Shown here: one piece after another, positions 28,291 to 37,445 of the stretch
Numbering within the stretch: position 1 is the stretch's first letter
Layout of the letters: every line of letters starts with the position of its first letter
Source: Candidatus Sulfotelmatobacter sp.
GTDB lineage: Bacteria > Vulcanimicrobiota > Vulcanimicrobiia > Vulcanimicrobiales > Vulcanimicrobiaceae
Assembly: GCA_035504415.1 (NCBI GenBank)
Contig: DATJRY010000021.1
Coordinates: 388,580-452,579 of the forward strand
DNA length: 64,000 bases
Direction: 5' to 3'
Notes under the pieces: generated by a model
Told to the model about the DNA's origin: nothing
The model's input: only the letters and a program-made list of their open reading frames with translations
The model's database searches: none
Translations under genes and position numbers: made by a program

Positions 28291-30320
28291 CGCGCGTCGC
28301 GCGCCGCTACGTCGACGCGCTCGGTCAGGAGCGCGAAGCGCCGGCCGAGACGGTCGGCCGATTCGACGAGCTCCTGCGCGAGCCGCCGTACGCCTTCACG
28401 CCGCCGACGCTGGTGGTGCGCGAGGACGAGCCGCTGGCCGTCGCGGTGACGCTCCCGGCGGCGCGCTGGCACGACGACCTGCGCTGGACGCTCGACACCG
28501 CCGACGGTGAACGCGCGTCGGGAACGTTCGGCCTGCGCGGCGCGACGGTCGTGCGCGTCGGCGAAGACGGCGAGCAGCGGTTCGACACGCGCGTGGCCGA
28601 GCTGCGCGGTCCGTTGCCGCTGGGCCGCCACGCGCTGACGTTGGAAGTCGCCGGCTACGCGCGCGAGCGGGTGACGGTGGTGGTCGTGCCGCGGCTGGCC
28701 TATCCGCCGCGCGGCCGCACGTGGGGCATCGCCCTGCAGCTCTACACGCTGCGCTCGCAGCGCAACCACGGCATCGGCGACTTCGCGGATCTGCGCGCCG
28801 TCTGCACGCTGCTCGGCGCGCGCGGCGCGTCGTACGTCGGCATCAACCCGCTGCACGCGCCGTTCCGCTCCGACCCGGAGGCGGCGAGTCCCTACGCGGC
28901 CTCCTCGCGCCGCTGGCTCAACTGGCTCGCGATCGCGCTCGACGACGTGCCGGAGGCGCACGCCGCCGGCGTGCGGGCCGTCCTCGACGATCCCGCCTGG
29001 CGCGCGCGGGTCGCGGCCGCGCGTGCCTGCGACGACGTCGACTACGCCGCCGTCTCGGCGCTGAAAGAGCCGGTGCTGCGCGCGTGCTATGCGGCGCTCG
29101 CGCACGACCGGGCGCGCGCGGACGCGTTCGCGCGCTGGTGTGCCGAGCAGGGCGATCCGCTGCAGCGCTTCGCCGCCTTCGAGGTGCTGATCGAACGGCA
29201 CGGGCGCGACCTCACGGCGTGGCCCGCCGGGCTGCGCGCACCGGACTTGCCGGACGTCGCGCTCGCGTTGGGCGACGACGCCGCGGCGCTCGGCTACGCG
29301 ATGTACCTGCAATGGCTGGCCGACCAGCAGTTGGCGGCGGTCGCCGCCGCCGCGGCGCAGCACGGCGTCGCCTTGTACCGCGATCTCGCCGTCGGGGTGG
29401 ACGCCGGCGCGGCCGACGTGTGGGCCGACCGCGCGGCGTACGTCGGCGGCGTGCGCGTCGGCGCGCCGCCCGACGTGCTCAACACGTTCGGCCAAGACTG
29501 GGGATTGCCGCCGCTCGATCCGCGCACGCTGGCCGACGACGGGTACGCCCAGCTGCTCGCGCTGCTGCAAGCCAACTGCCGGTACGCGGGCGCGCTGCGC
29601 ATCGACCACGCTTTCTCGCTGGCGCGCCTGTACTGGATCCCGGCCGGCGCCGGTGCGAGCGACGGAACCTACGTCAGCTATCCGCTCGACGACCTGCGCG
29701 GCATCGTCGCGCTGGCCAGCGTGCGCGAACGGTGCGTCGTGATCGGGGAAGACCTGGGCACGGTGCCGGACGGTTTTCGCGAGCGCATGGAGGCGACCGG
29801 TATCCTTGCATACCGCATCCTGTTCTTCGAGCGTCACGCCGACGGCACGTTCGCAGCCCCCGAGGAGTATCCGGCCGCCGCGCTGGCCGCCTCGGGGACG
29901 CACGACCTCGCCACGATCCCGGCGTGGCTGCACGGCGACGACCTGCTGCTGCGCGAGCAGCTGGGGTTGGCCCGGACGCCGCTGACCGACGAGCAAGCGT
30001 CCCGCGAGCGCGAACGTACCCTGCTGCTCGACACCCTCCAGCGGCACGGCGATTTGGCGGGGAACGAACGGGACGATGAGACCGCGATCGTCGTCGCCGC
30101 GAACCGTTACCTCGCCGCTTCGCCCTGTGCCATCGTGATGGGACAGCTCGACGACGTCCTGGGAGAACGCCGCCCGGTCAACGTCCCGGGAACTTCGCTC
30201 GAATATCCGAATTGGCGTCGCAAGCTCTCGACCACCGTCGAAGCCCTCGCGGACGACCTCCGCGTCGCGCGCCTCTGCACCGCCTTCAACGAAATCCGCC
30301 CCCGTGAGAACGGACGATGA
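28287..30320 (+). CDS. malQ: 4-alpha-glucanotransferase (amylomaltase)
   Basis: A 677-residue GH77 enzyme that disproportionates maltodextrins. The N-terminal extension (about 1-140) resembles the E. coli-type MalQ domain. The catalytic part has GIALQLYTLRSQRNHGIGDF, YVGINPLHA, GALRIDHAFSL (Asp nucleophile), VIGEDLGTVP (Glu) and SGTHDLATIP (Asp). It ends with VNVPGT-EYPNWRRKL, the usual GH77 close. It starts ATG within ATGA of glgX, so the four-gene unit is tightly coupled. It recycles oligosaccharides released by GlgX. Confidence 0.95.
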   Translation: MTRVARRYVDALGQEREAPAETVGRFDELLREPPYAFTPPTLVVREDEPLAVAVTLPAARWHDDLRWTLDTADGERASGTFGLRGATVVRVGEDGEQRFDTRVAELRGPLPLGRHALTLEVAGYARERVTVVVVPRLAYPPRGRTWGIALQLYTLRSQRNHGIGDFADLRAVCTLLGARGASYVGINPLHAPFRSDPEAASPYAASSRRWLNWLAIALDDVPEAHAAGVRAVLDDPAWRARVAAARACDDVDYAAVSALKEPVLRACYAALAHDRARADAFARWCAEQGDPLQRFAAFEVLIERHGRDLTAWPAGLRAPDLPDVALALGDDAAALGYAMYLQWLADQQLAAVAAAAAQHGVALYRDLAVGVDAGAADVWADRAAYVGGVRVGAPPDVLNTFGQDWGLPPLDPRTLADDGYAQLLALLQANCRYAGALRIDHAFSLARLYWIPAGAGASDGTYVSYPLDDLRGIVALASVRERCVVIGEDLGTVPDGFRERMEATGILAYRILFFERHADGTFAAPEEYPAAALAASGTHDLATIPAWLHGDDLLLREQLGLARTPLTDEQASRERERTLLLDTLQRHGDLAGNERDDETAIVVAANRYLAASPCAIVMGQLDDVLGERRPVNVPGTSLEYPNWRRKLSTTVEALADDLRVARLCTAFNEIRPRENGR

Positions 30321-30402
30321 TAGCAGACAGCACCATGATGCCGGCGCGCGCCCGCGGGGAATCGCGCCAAGTCGCCATCGCGAGCGCGCGCACGTCCGGG
30401 GG

Positions 30403-30421
30403 CCCCACGCTCTGCGTGGGG
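30403..30421 (+). terminator. Strong hairpin between malQ and the GDP-mannose gene
   Basis: CCCCACGC, a 3-base loop and GCGTGGGG make a perfect 8-bp stem in the 132-base gap after malQ. No T-run follows, so termination would be Rho-assisted or it may be a processing/attenuation element. Confidence 0.4.
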
Positions 30422-30452
30422 GGCGCGGAGCCAAGGGCGGAGCGCCGTTGAA

Positions 30453-32963
30453 ATGAAAGCCGTTCTGATGGCCGGCGGGGAAGGTTCCCGGCTGCGCCCG
30501 CTGACTTCCCGACGGCCGAAGCCGTTGGCGCCGGTGGCCGGCAAGCCGGTGATGGAGCACATCGTCGAGCTGCTGCGCACGCACGGGTTCACCGAGATCG
30601 TCTCGACGCTGCACTACCTGGCCGACGAGATCGAGTCGTGGTTCGGTGACGGTTCGGCGCACGACGTCAAGATGCACTACGTCGTCGAGGACACGCCGCT
30701 GGGAACCGCGGGCGCGGTCAAGATGGCGCACGAGCTGCTCGGCGACGAACGTTTCCTGATCATCAGCGGCGACGCGCTGACCGCGCTGGACCTCGGGGCG
30801 ATCGTGCGCCACCACGTCGAGCGCGGGAACGACGCCACGATCGTGCTGCAGCGCGTGACCAACCCGCTCGAGTTCGGCGTCGTCGTGACCGACGAACAGC
30901 AGCGCATCGTGCGCTTTCTCGAAAAGCCGTCGTGGGGCGAAGTCTTCTCCGACACGATCAACACCGGCATCTACGTGCTCGAGCCCGGGATCTTGGACCG
31001 GATGGAGCGCGGCAAGATCTACGACTGGTCGAAGGACCTCTTCCCCGAGATGCTGCGCGAGGGCGCCAAGCTCGGCGGCTACATCACCGACGACTACTGG
31101 ACCGACATCGGCAACCTCGAGCAGTATCAGCAGGCCAACTACGACGCGCTCGACCGCAAGGTCGCGATCGCCTTTCCGGGGACGGAGGTCACGCCCGGCG
31201 TGTGGGCCGGCGAAGGGACGCGGATCGATCCCGACGCGCAGCTCGACGGCCCGATCGTGCTCGGGCGCGACGTGCGCGTCGCGGCCGGCGCGCACATCGT
31301 CGGGCCGACGGTCATCGGCGACCGCAGCCTGGTCGAGCGCGGCGCGACGATCTCGCGCAGCGTGCTGTGGGAGGACTGCTACGTCGGCGAAGAGTCGACG
31401 CTCAACGACTGCACCGTCGCCGACCGCAACACGATCGAACGGCGCGCCACCGTCCAGGAAGCCAGCGTCATCGGCCGCGGCTGCACGATCGGACAAGGTG
31501 CGACGGTCAACGCGCACCTCAAGCTGTGGCCCGACAAGTGGGTCAACGCCGGCGCGATCGTCTCGATGTCGCTCATCTACGGCCAGAAGTGGCCGGGCTC
31601 GCTGTTCGGCTCGGTCGGCATTCGCGGCTTGGCCAACCTCGAGATCACGCCGGAGTTCGCGCTCAAGCTCGGACAGGCGTTCGGGACGTACCTCAAGAGC
31701 GGCCAATACGTGATGACCAGCCGCGACACGCACCCCGCCTCGCGGGTGATGAACCGCTGCATCATCTCCGGCTTGCTCAGCGTCGGCGTCAACGTGCTCG
31801 ACCTGCGCTCGTACCCGCTCCCGCTGGCGCGCTACGCGGTGCGGGTCGGCGGCGACGGCGGCGTGCACGTTCGCGTCGCGCCGGACGACGCCAACGCGAT
31901 CGTCTTCGAGTTCTTCGACCACACCGGGATCGGGATCGACAAGGGCGCCGAACGCAAGGTCGAAAACCTGTTCTTCCGCGAGGACTTCCGCCGCACGCCG
32001 ATGGACGCGGTCGGCCGCCTCGACTTCCCCTCGCGCGCGCTCGAGCGCTACACGGCCTCGTTCGTCGACGCGCTCCACGCGCGCGCGCTGGCCGAGGCCA
32101 ACTTCCGCGTCGTGGTCGACTACGCGTTCGGCAACGCCTCGATCGTGCTGCCGCAGATCCTAGGCGGCCTGGGTGTCGACCAGATCGCGCTCAACGCCTA
32201 TTTCGACGCGCAGAAGGTGCGCACGTTCCGCAACGATCGCGAGCACCACTTGCGGCAGTTGACCTCGGTCGTCACCTCGCTCGAGGCCGACCTGGGCGTG
32301 CTGATCGACGCCGACGGCGAGACGGTGACGCTGGTCGACGACAAGGGCAGCATCGTCGGGCGCAACCGGCTGGTCGCGTTGCTCACGCTGCTGATCGCGC
32401 GCGCGCAGCCCGGTGCGCGGATCGCGCTGCCGCTGACGATCCCCTCGGTGGTCGAGAGGATCGCGCACGACAACGGCGCCGAGATCGTGCGCGCGCGCAG
32501 CGACCGCCGCTCGGTGATGGCGCTGGCCGAGAAGGACGGCGCGAACTTGGCGTTCGCGGCGGGCGCGGAGTACGAGCTGGTCTTCCCCGAGTTCCAGCCG
32601 GCGTTCGACGGCATCTACGCGACCGCGAAGATCATGGAGCTGCTGGCCGCCGAGCGGCGCAAGCTTTCCGAGCTGGTCGCGATGCTGCCGGAGTGGCACA
32701 TCGCGGGCCGCGTCGTGCCGTGTCCGTGGGAGCGCAAGGGCGCGGTGATGCGCTCGCTGCACGACGAGGCGGCGCACGGCGGCAACGGCAAGGTCGAGAC
32801 GCTCGACGGCGTGCGGCTGGGCCGTCCGCACGGCTGGGTGCTGGTGCTCCCCGACGCGACCGACGCCTCGGTCAACGTCTGGGCCGAAGGCGACACCGAC
32901 GACGAGGCGTCGCACTACGCCGACGAGATCGCCGCGCGGGTTACCGCGATCGCTTCAGCGTGA
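30453..32963 (+). CDS. Mannose-1-phosphate guanylyltransferase / phosphomannomutase-like fusion
   Basis: An 836-residue three-part protein. The nucleotidyltransferase domain (1-240) has AGGEGSRLRPLT and the sugar-binding FLEKPSWGEVFSD. Left-handed hexapeptide repeats follow (250-370: IGDRSLVERGATISRSV and so on). A PMM/PGM-like domain (about 385-836) comes last. It would make GDP-mannose (or another NDP-sugar) from Man-1-P. The PMM part looks degenerate: the expected TASHNP phosphoserine loop reads SRDTHPASR near 422-431, and the metal loop DxDGDR reads DADGET near 618. It may therefore be regulatory rather than catalytic. The end overlaps the convergent protease gene. Confidence 0.88.
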   Translation: MKAVLMAGGEGSRLRPLTSRRPKPLAPVAGKPVMEHIVELLRTHGFTEIVSTLHYLADEIESWFGDGSAHDVKMHYVVEDTPLGTAGAVKMAHELLGDERFLIISGDALTALDLGAIVRHHVERGNDATIVLQRVTNPLEFGVVVTDEQQRIVRFLEKPSWGEVFSDTINTGIYVLEPGILDRMERGKIYDWSKDLFPEMLREGAKLGGYITDDYWTDIGNLEQYQQANYDALDRKVAIAFPGTEVTPGVWAGEGTRIDPDAQLDGPIVLGRDVRVAAGAHIVGPTVIGDRSLVERGATISRSVLWEDCYVGEESTLNDCTVADRNTIERRATVQEASVIGRGCTIGQGATVNAHLKLWPDKWVNAGAIVSMSLIYGQKWPGSLFGSVGIRGLANLEITPEFALKLGQAFGTYLKSGQYVMTSRDTHPASRVMNRCIISGLLSVGVNVLDLRSYPLPLARYAVRVGGDGGVHVRVAPDDANAIVFEFFDHTGIGIDKGAERKVENLFFREDFRRTPMDAVGRLDFPSRALERYTASFVDALHARALAEANFRVVVDYAFGNASIVLPQILGGLGVDQIALNAYFDAQKVRTFRNDREHHLRQLTSVVTSLEADLGVLIDADGETVTLVDDKGSIVGRNRLVALLTLLIARAQPGARIALPLTIPSVVERIAHDNGAEIVRARSDRRSVMALAEKDGANLAFAAGAEYELVFPEFQPAFDGIYATAKIMELLAAERRKLSELVAMLPEWHIAGRVVPCPWERKGAVMRSLHDEAAHGGNGKVETLDGVRLGRPHGWVLVLPDATDASVNVWAEGDTDDEASHYADEIAARVTAIASA

Positions 32964-34295
32964 GGGGATGAGCCGCAGCAGCCGCCGCGGGTAGTCGAAG
33001 ATCACGACGAAGCGCTTCCAGACCGGGTCGCCGATCTGCATCGCGACGCTCGGATCCGACTCCTCGCCGCGCGCCAGCGAGGTCGTCAGGTGCACGGCGA
33101 CGTCGTCGACGCTGACGCCGCCGATGCGCAGCGAGCGCGCGCGGGCCAGGTAACCGGCGACCGGACCGCCGACGCCGACGTACGAGCTGTCGTCGGGCAG
33201 CGCGTGATAGCGATGCACCAAGTCGTGCGCGCGCACGAAGTGCGAGTACACCTCGAGCGGTCCGTCGTTCCCGGTGTCGACGCCGGCGGCGCCGGCGATC
33301 CCGTCGAGCGCGCCCTCGACCTGCGGCTGGCGTTCGTCGTAGACGAACGGCACGCGCGCACCGCCGCCGCCGAACGCGCCGGCCGAGCGCGCCAGCGCGA
33401 GCTGATGGTGCGCGAGGTCGAGCCGTGCGGCCAAGCGCGCGAGCAGCTCGTAGCCGACGATCCCGTCGACCGGCAACGCCGAGCCCAGATCGAGCACGAC
33501 GAAGGGCTGGTCGCGCAGCACGGCGGTCCCGATCTGCACCGTGCGTGCGGCCGCGTAACGGACCGGGACGACGTTCGGCCCCACCCCGTCGACCGTGCCC
33601 TCGCCGACGACGACTAGGCCGCAGCGCCGCGCCGCGGCCGGCGTGATGACGTTCTGGCCGCCGGTGTCGAGCAGAAACCGCAAGGCGGGTCCCTCGTCCA
33701 CGCGCACCTGCACGACCGGCAGATCGAAGCTCGGATCGAGCGCCACGCTCGTCGTTCCCGTCAGCACGACGTCGTGCGGCGGGGCGGGCGGCGCGAAGGC
33801 GGCGTCGGCGAGCGGTGCGACGCTCACCGCGCGCACGCTCGCGCGCCACTCGCCGTCGACGGAGACGTCGTCGAGCGCGAACGGGACGTTCAGCCCGTCG
33901 ACGATCCGCCGGTCGGCGAGCGTGGTCGTCTCCGTGGTCGCGCCGGGATGGCGCACGATGCGGGTGGCCGTGCCGCCGCCGAGCACGCGCGCGAACGCCC
34001 GCGCGAAGGCGCGAATCGCGTCGCGCTGCGCGCGGTTGCCTTCGATCCGGGCCATCCCGGTCGCGTCGGCGCGCCACGCGTGGGTGCCGTCCCAGCCTTC
34101 GCGCTCGGAGACGGGACCGGCGTCGAAGCGCCGCACGAACCGCGCCGTCGCGCGGTCGACGAGCAGCTCGCCGCTGCCGTGCACGCCGTAGGCGACGACG
34201 TCGAGCCGCAAGCGCACGTAGCGCGGCGCGCGCGCCGGCGCGAGGACGGGCAAGAGCACCGCCAGCGCGGGCGCGGCGAGCAGCGCGAAGGGCAT
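32955..34295 (-). CDS. Retropepsin/pepsin-like aspartic protease family protein
   Basis: A 446-residue exported or membrane-bound protein with an N-terminal hydrophobic segment (FALLAAPALAVLLPVLAP). The middle and C-terminal halves each carry an aspartic-protease signature: FLLDTGGQNVI near 208 and GVDTGNDG near 340, with hydrophobic-hydrophobic-Gly motifs (GIVGYELL) after the first. Bacterial proteins of this group are usually single-DTG retropepsin-like dimers, so two DTG sites in one chain resemble a pepsin-like monomer. The substrate is unknown. It converges on the GDP-mannose gene with a 9-base overlap. Confidence 0.78.
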   Translation of the reverse strand: MPFALLAAPALAVLLPVLAPARAPRYVRLRLDVVAYGVHGSGELLVDRATARFVRRFDAGPVSEREGWDGTHAWRADATGMARIEGNRAQRDAIRAFARAFARVLGGGTATRIVRHPGATTETTTLADRRIVDGLNVPFALDDVSVDGEWRASVRAVSVAPLADAAFAPPAPPHDVVLTGTTSVALDPSFDLPVVQVRVDEGPALRFLLDTGGQNVITPAAARRCGLVVVGEGTVDGVGPNVVPVRYAAARTVQIGTAVLRDQPFVVLDLGSALPVDGIVGYELLARLAARLDLAHHQLALARSAGAFGGGGARVPFVYDERQPQVEGALDGIAGAAGVDTGNDGPLEVYSHFVRAHDLVHRYHALPDDSSYVGVGGPVAGYLARARSLRIGGVSVDDVAVHLTTSLARGEESDPSVAMQIGDPVWKRFVVIFDYPRRLLRLIPSR

Positions 34296-34322
34296 GGCCG
34301 GACGGCTTCGCCGTCCGGCGGG

Positions 34323-35459
34323 TTAGTTCTGCGAGGGCAGGACCGGCAGCTTCGCGCGGTCGATGCGCTTGCCGACGACCTTCTCGATGTCGCGGAAGAG
34401 CGGCTCTTCGTCACGCGAGACGAAGGTGATCGCCTCGCCGGTCGCCTGCGCGCGCGCGGTGCGGCCGACGCGGTGCACGTAGTCCGCGGGCACCATCGGG
34501 ACGTCGAAGTTGACGACGTGGCCGAGGTCTTGCACGTCGATGCCACGAGCGGCCACGTCGGTCGCCACCAGCACGCGCAGCTTTCCGCGCTTGAACTGAT
34601 CGAGCGCACGCGTGCGCTGCGCCTGCGAGCGATCGCCGTGGATGCGGTCGGCGGCGATCTTGTGCTTCTCCAGGTGCAGGGCCAGCCGGTTCGCTCGCGC
34701 CTTGGTGCGCGTGAACGCGATCGCGCTGTAGATGCCGTTGTCCTCGAGCAGCTTCATGAGCAGCTCGGTCTTGCGGGTCTGGTCGATCGTGTAGGCGCGG
34801 TGCGTGATGCCCTCGGCGGTGGTCGCCTTGGGGGGCGCCGTCGCCACGCGCACCGGATCGCGCAGCAGCTCGCGGCTGAGCTTCTCGATCTCCGGCGCGA
34901 CGGTCGCGCTGAAGAACAGCGTCTGGCGTTTCGCCGGCAGCGCGGCGGCGATGCGCCGCACGTTCGGCAAGAAGCCCATGTCGAGCATGCGGTCCGCCTC
35001 GTCGAGGACGAACACGCTGACGTCGCCCAGGCGCGTGACCTTCTGTGCCATCAGGTCGAGCAGCCGGCCCGGACACGCGACGATGATGTCGGTACCGCGC
35101 GCGAAGGCCTTGATCTGCGGGCCGAAGCCGACGCCGCCGAAGACGGCCGCGATGCGCACGTCGGTGCCGCGCGCCATGGCCTGCAGGTGCTGGCAGATCT
35201 GGGCGGCCAGCTCGCGGGTCGGCGCGAGAACGAGCGCGTGGGTGCGGCCGCGGGGCAGCGTGAGGACGTGTTGGAGCAGCGGCAACCCGAAGGCGGCCGT
35301 CTTGCCGGTGCCGGTCTGCGCCGAGGCGAGGACGTCGCGTCCGGCCAGCGCGGGCGGGATCGCCGCGGCCTGGACGGGCGTGGGCACGGTAAAATCGAGG
35401 GCGCGCAGCGCGCGCAACAGCACCGGCTGCACGCCGAGTGCTTCAAAGGTCTGCGTCAA
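34323..35459 (-). CDS. DEAD-box RNA helicase (RhlE-like)
   Basis: A 378-residue ATP-dependent RNA helicase with the complete motif set. The Q motif is FTVPTPVQ, motif I ASAQTGTGKT, Ia PTRELA, II VLDEADRM, III FFSATV, IV AIAFTRTK, V ATDVAARGIDV and VI HRVGRTARA. It remodels RNA, for example in ribosome assembly, mRNA decay or cold adaptation. The TTG at 35459 (MTQTFEALGVQPVLLRAL) is preferred because it matches the normal RhlE N-terminus; the longer open frame upstream is not conserved-looking. A leader of about 180 bases with a CACCG/CGGTG hairpin precedes it. Confidence 0.93.
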   Translation of the reverse strand: MTQTFEALGVQPVLLRALRALDFTVPTPVQAAAIPPALAGRDVLASAQTGTGKTAAFGLPLLQHVLTLPRGRTHALVLAPTRELAAQICQHLQAMARGTDVRIAAVFGGVGFGPQIKAFARGTDIIVACPGRLLDLMAQKVTRLGDVSVFVLDEADRMLDMGFLPNVRRIAAALPAKRQTLFFSATVAPEIEKLSRELLRDPVRVATAPPKATTAEGITHRAYTIDQTRKTELLMKLLEDNGIYSAIAFTRTKARANRLALHLEKHKIAADRIHGDRSQAQRTRALDQFKRGKLRVLVATDVAARGIDVQDLGHVVNFDVPMVPADYVHRVGRTARAQATGEAITFVSRDEEPLFRDIEKVVGKRIDRAKLPVLPSQN

Positions 35460-35645
35460 TTCAGTTCTTTCGGAACGGCGATGCGCAATACGATCGTCGG
35501 TTTCCGAAAGATCGCGCCAGGAAGGATGCCACCGGGAGCGGTGACCCACCCACCATACCATACCGGCCGCCGCCCCAGGTACGACCCTTGACGGACGGCT
35601 GATCCGGTCCAGGGACGGCCCCGCCGGGCGCCCAATTTCGGCCCC

Positions 35646-36506
35646 GTGAAACGCTCGCTCGCATTGCTGGCAGCCTCGTGTCTGCTCGCGACGCCCCGTG
35701 GGCCTGCCGCCGCCGCGCCGCCGCCGCCGCCCACACATACGCTCTGCCCGGTCTTCGTCGGGCGCATCGACAGGCTGGACGAGGCGGGAACGCGCTATGC
35801 GGTCGGGCTGCTGACCTACGGCGAGTCCGGCACCACCTCGGGAACGATCGCGTTCTTCGCCGGCGACGAGCGGTACGAGGTGCCGTTCGCGAACGCGCTG
35901 GCCGACGACCCGACCGACGCGGGGGCGTCCCCGGAGCCGATCGTCGTGCAGTTCGCACGGCCCGTCACCCTCACGGCCGCCGTCGTCGCAGCGCTCGGTT
36001 CGCCGCCCGCCGCCTGCTCGGCTCCGTATATGCCGTGGACGCAGAACGGGCGCATCGCGCCGGCCCTCGCGCACGAATGGTTCTCGAGCCGCGTAGCGCG
36101 GCCGAGCCCAGGTCCGATGCCGGCGGACATGCTCGACGAGAGCAAACTATGGGAAGGCTTCGACGCGGAGGCGCGGACGGCGAGCGCGGTTGAAGCCGGC
36201 ACGCCGATCGCGGTCGCGCCGTGTGCGCAAAAGGACCACGTTCCCTCGCTCAGCGGGCGCCCGGGGCTGGCGTGGATGCCGCCCCTGGTCACGCACGGAC
36301 CATCGGCCTACACGACGGACGTCTTGGTCGCCATCGACGCCGACGGTACGCTGCTGAACGCGGCGACGCTCGTTTCGTCATCCAACAAGACGTTCGATCA
36401 CGTGGCGCTCGTCGCTGCGCAGCAGTCGACGTTCCGCGCCGGGCAGTTCCGATGCGCTCCCGTCGCGGGAAGCTACGTCTTCGAGTTCTCGTACGAACAC
36501 GGCTAA
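35646..36506 (+). CDS. Secreted protein, tandem paralogue A (TonB-C-like C-terminus)
   Basis: A 286-residue exported protein with a signal peptide (KRSLALLAASCLLATP, cleavage near AAAA). The conserved core shared with the next gene starts LCPVFVGR-D-LD-AGTRYA-GLLTYG. The last 85 residues (VLVAIDADGTLLNAATLVSS, FDHVALVAAQQSTFRAGQFR, GSYVFEFSY) resemble a TonB C-terminal or energy-transducer fold. There are Cys pairs at conserved places in both paralogues. The function is unknown and no TonB box or ExbBD gene is near. GTG start. Confidence 0.65.
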   Translation: MKRSLALLAASCLLATPRGPAAAAPPPPPTHTLCPVFVGRIDRLDEAGTRYAVGLLTYGESGTTSGTIAFFAGDERYEVPFANALADDPTDAGASPEPIVVQFARPVTLTAAVVAALGSPPAACSAPYMPWTQNGRIAPALAHEWFSSRVARPSPGPMPADMLDESKLWEGFDAEARTASAVEAGTPIAVAPCAQKDHVPSLSGRPGLAWMPPLVTHGPSAYTTDVLVAIDADGTLLNAATLVSSSNKTFDHVALVAAQQSTFRAGQFRCAPVAGSYVFEFSYEHG

Positions 36507-36576
36507 ACGCGACGCGCCCCCGGCGGCGCGCGGCGACGACAGGCGCGATCGGCCGCCGCCGCCAAGACCCGCCGGC

Positions 36577-37437
36577 GTGAAAGGCGCGCGCGGAACGCTG
36601 GCGGTCTTTTGCTTGTTCGCGACGATAACGCCGACGCTCGGTGCCACCGCGTTCGCGCAGCCCAGCTCCGATCTGTGTCCCGTCTTCGTCGGGCGCGTCG
36701 ATGCGCTCGACGATGCCGGCACGCGCTACGCCTTCGGGCTGCTGACCTACGGCGGCTCGGGCAGCGCGTCGGGGACGCTCGCCGTCTATGCCGCGGACAA
36801 GCGCTACAGCGTGCCGTTCACCGACGCGTTCGTCGACGATCCGACGGAGTCGACCTCACGCCCGCGGCCGCTGGTCGTGCGCTTCGCGCGGCCGGTAACG
36901 GTCAGCGGCGCCGTCGTCGCATCGCTCGGCGCACCGGCGGCGCCTTGTCCGACTCCGTATCTGCCGTGGACCGCCAACGGTCGGGTCGCGCAATTCGTCG
37001 GGCACCAACGGCTCTTCTACGACGCCGAGAGCGATCGTCACCAGGAATCCGACGCCGCCGTGATCGACGAACGGCAGCTCTGGAACGGCTTCGACGCCGC
37101 GGCCGCGAACGTCGCGCCGGTCGACGCGGGCGACGGCGTGCCCGCCGCGCGTTGCACACAAGACGATCGCGGCGCGAGCGTAACGCACGTCGAACGCGCG
37201 CTGATCCCCGCCATCGTCCCGGCCGGTCCGTTCGCCTACCGGAGCGCCGTCCTGGTCACGCTCGACGCGACGGGAGCGGTCGTCGCCGCCGCGACGGTGG
37301 TCTCCGCGAGGGAGGACGTGCCGCTCGACGCGGCCGCACTCACCGTGGCCGAGCACTCGTCCTATCGGCCGGCACGCTTTCGCTGCGCGCCGGCGGCAGG
37401 CAGCTACGTGTTCGTGCTCAGCTACTACCGCGACTGA
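36577..37437 (+). CDS. Secreted protein, tandem paralogue B
   Basis: A 286-residue exported protein, the same length as its upstream neighbour and clearly a duplicate. It shares LCPVFVGRVDALDDAGTRYA, RFARPVTVSGAVVASLG, a PYLPWTANGRVA block and the C-terminal YRPARFRCAPAAGSYVF. The signal peptide covers about 1-27 (cleavage near AFAQP). It diverges most in the central segment 140-200. The gene starts at GTG 70 bases after its paralogue. The pair may form a hetero-oligomer or be a recent duplication under relaxed constraint. No known function. Confidence 0.65.
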   Translation: MKGARGTLAVFCLFATITPTLGATAFAQPSSDLCPVFVGRVDALDDAGTRYAFGLLTYGGSGSASGTLAVYAADKRYSVPFTDAFVDDPTESTSRPRPLVVRFARPVTVSGAVVASLGAPAAPCPTPYLPWTANGRVAQFVGHQRLFYDAESDRHQESDAAVIDERQLWNGFDAAAANVAPVDAGDGVPAARCTQDDRGASVTHVERALIPAIVPAGPFAYRSAVLVTLDATGAVVAAATVVSAREDVPLDAAALTVAEHSSYRPARFRCAPAAGSYVFVLSYYRD

Positions 37438-37445
37438 GCGACACG

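Noticed and set aside
28239..32078. A 1279-codon minus-strand open frame opposite malQ and the GDP-mannose gene
   Set aside because: The plus-strand genes have complete family motifs; the reverse reading is repetitive Arg/Val/Asp with no recognisable domain.
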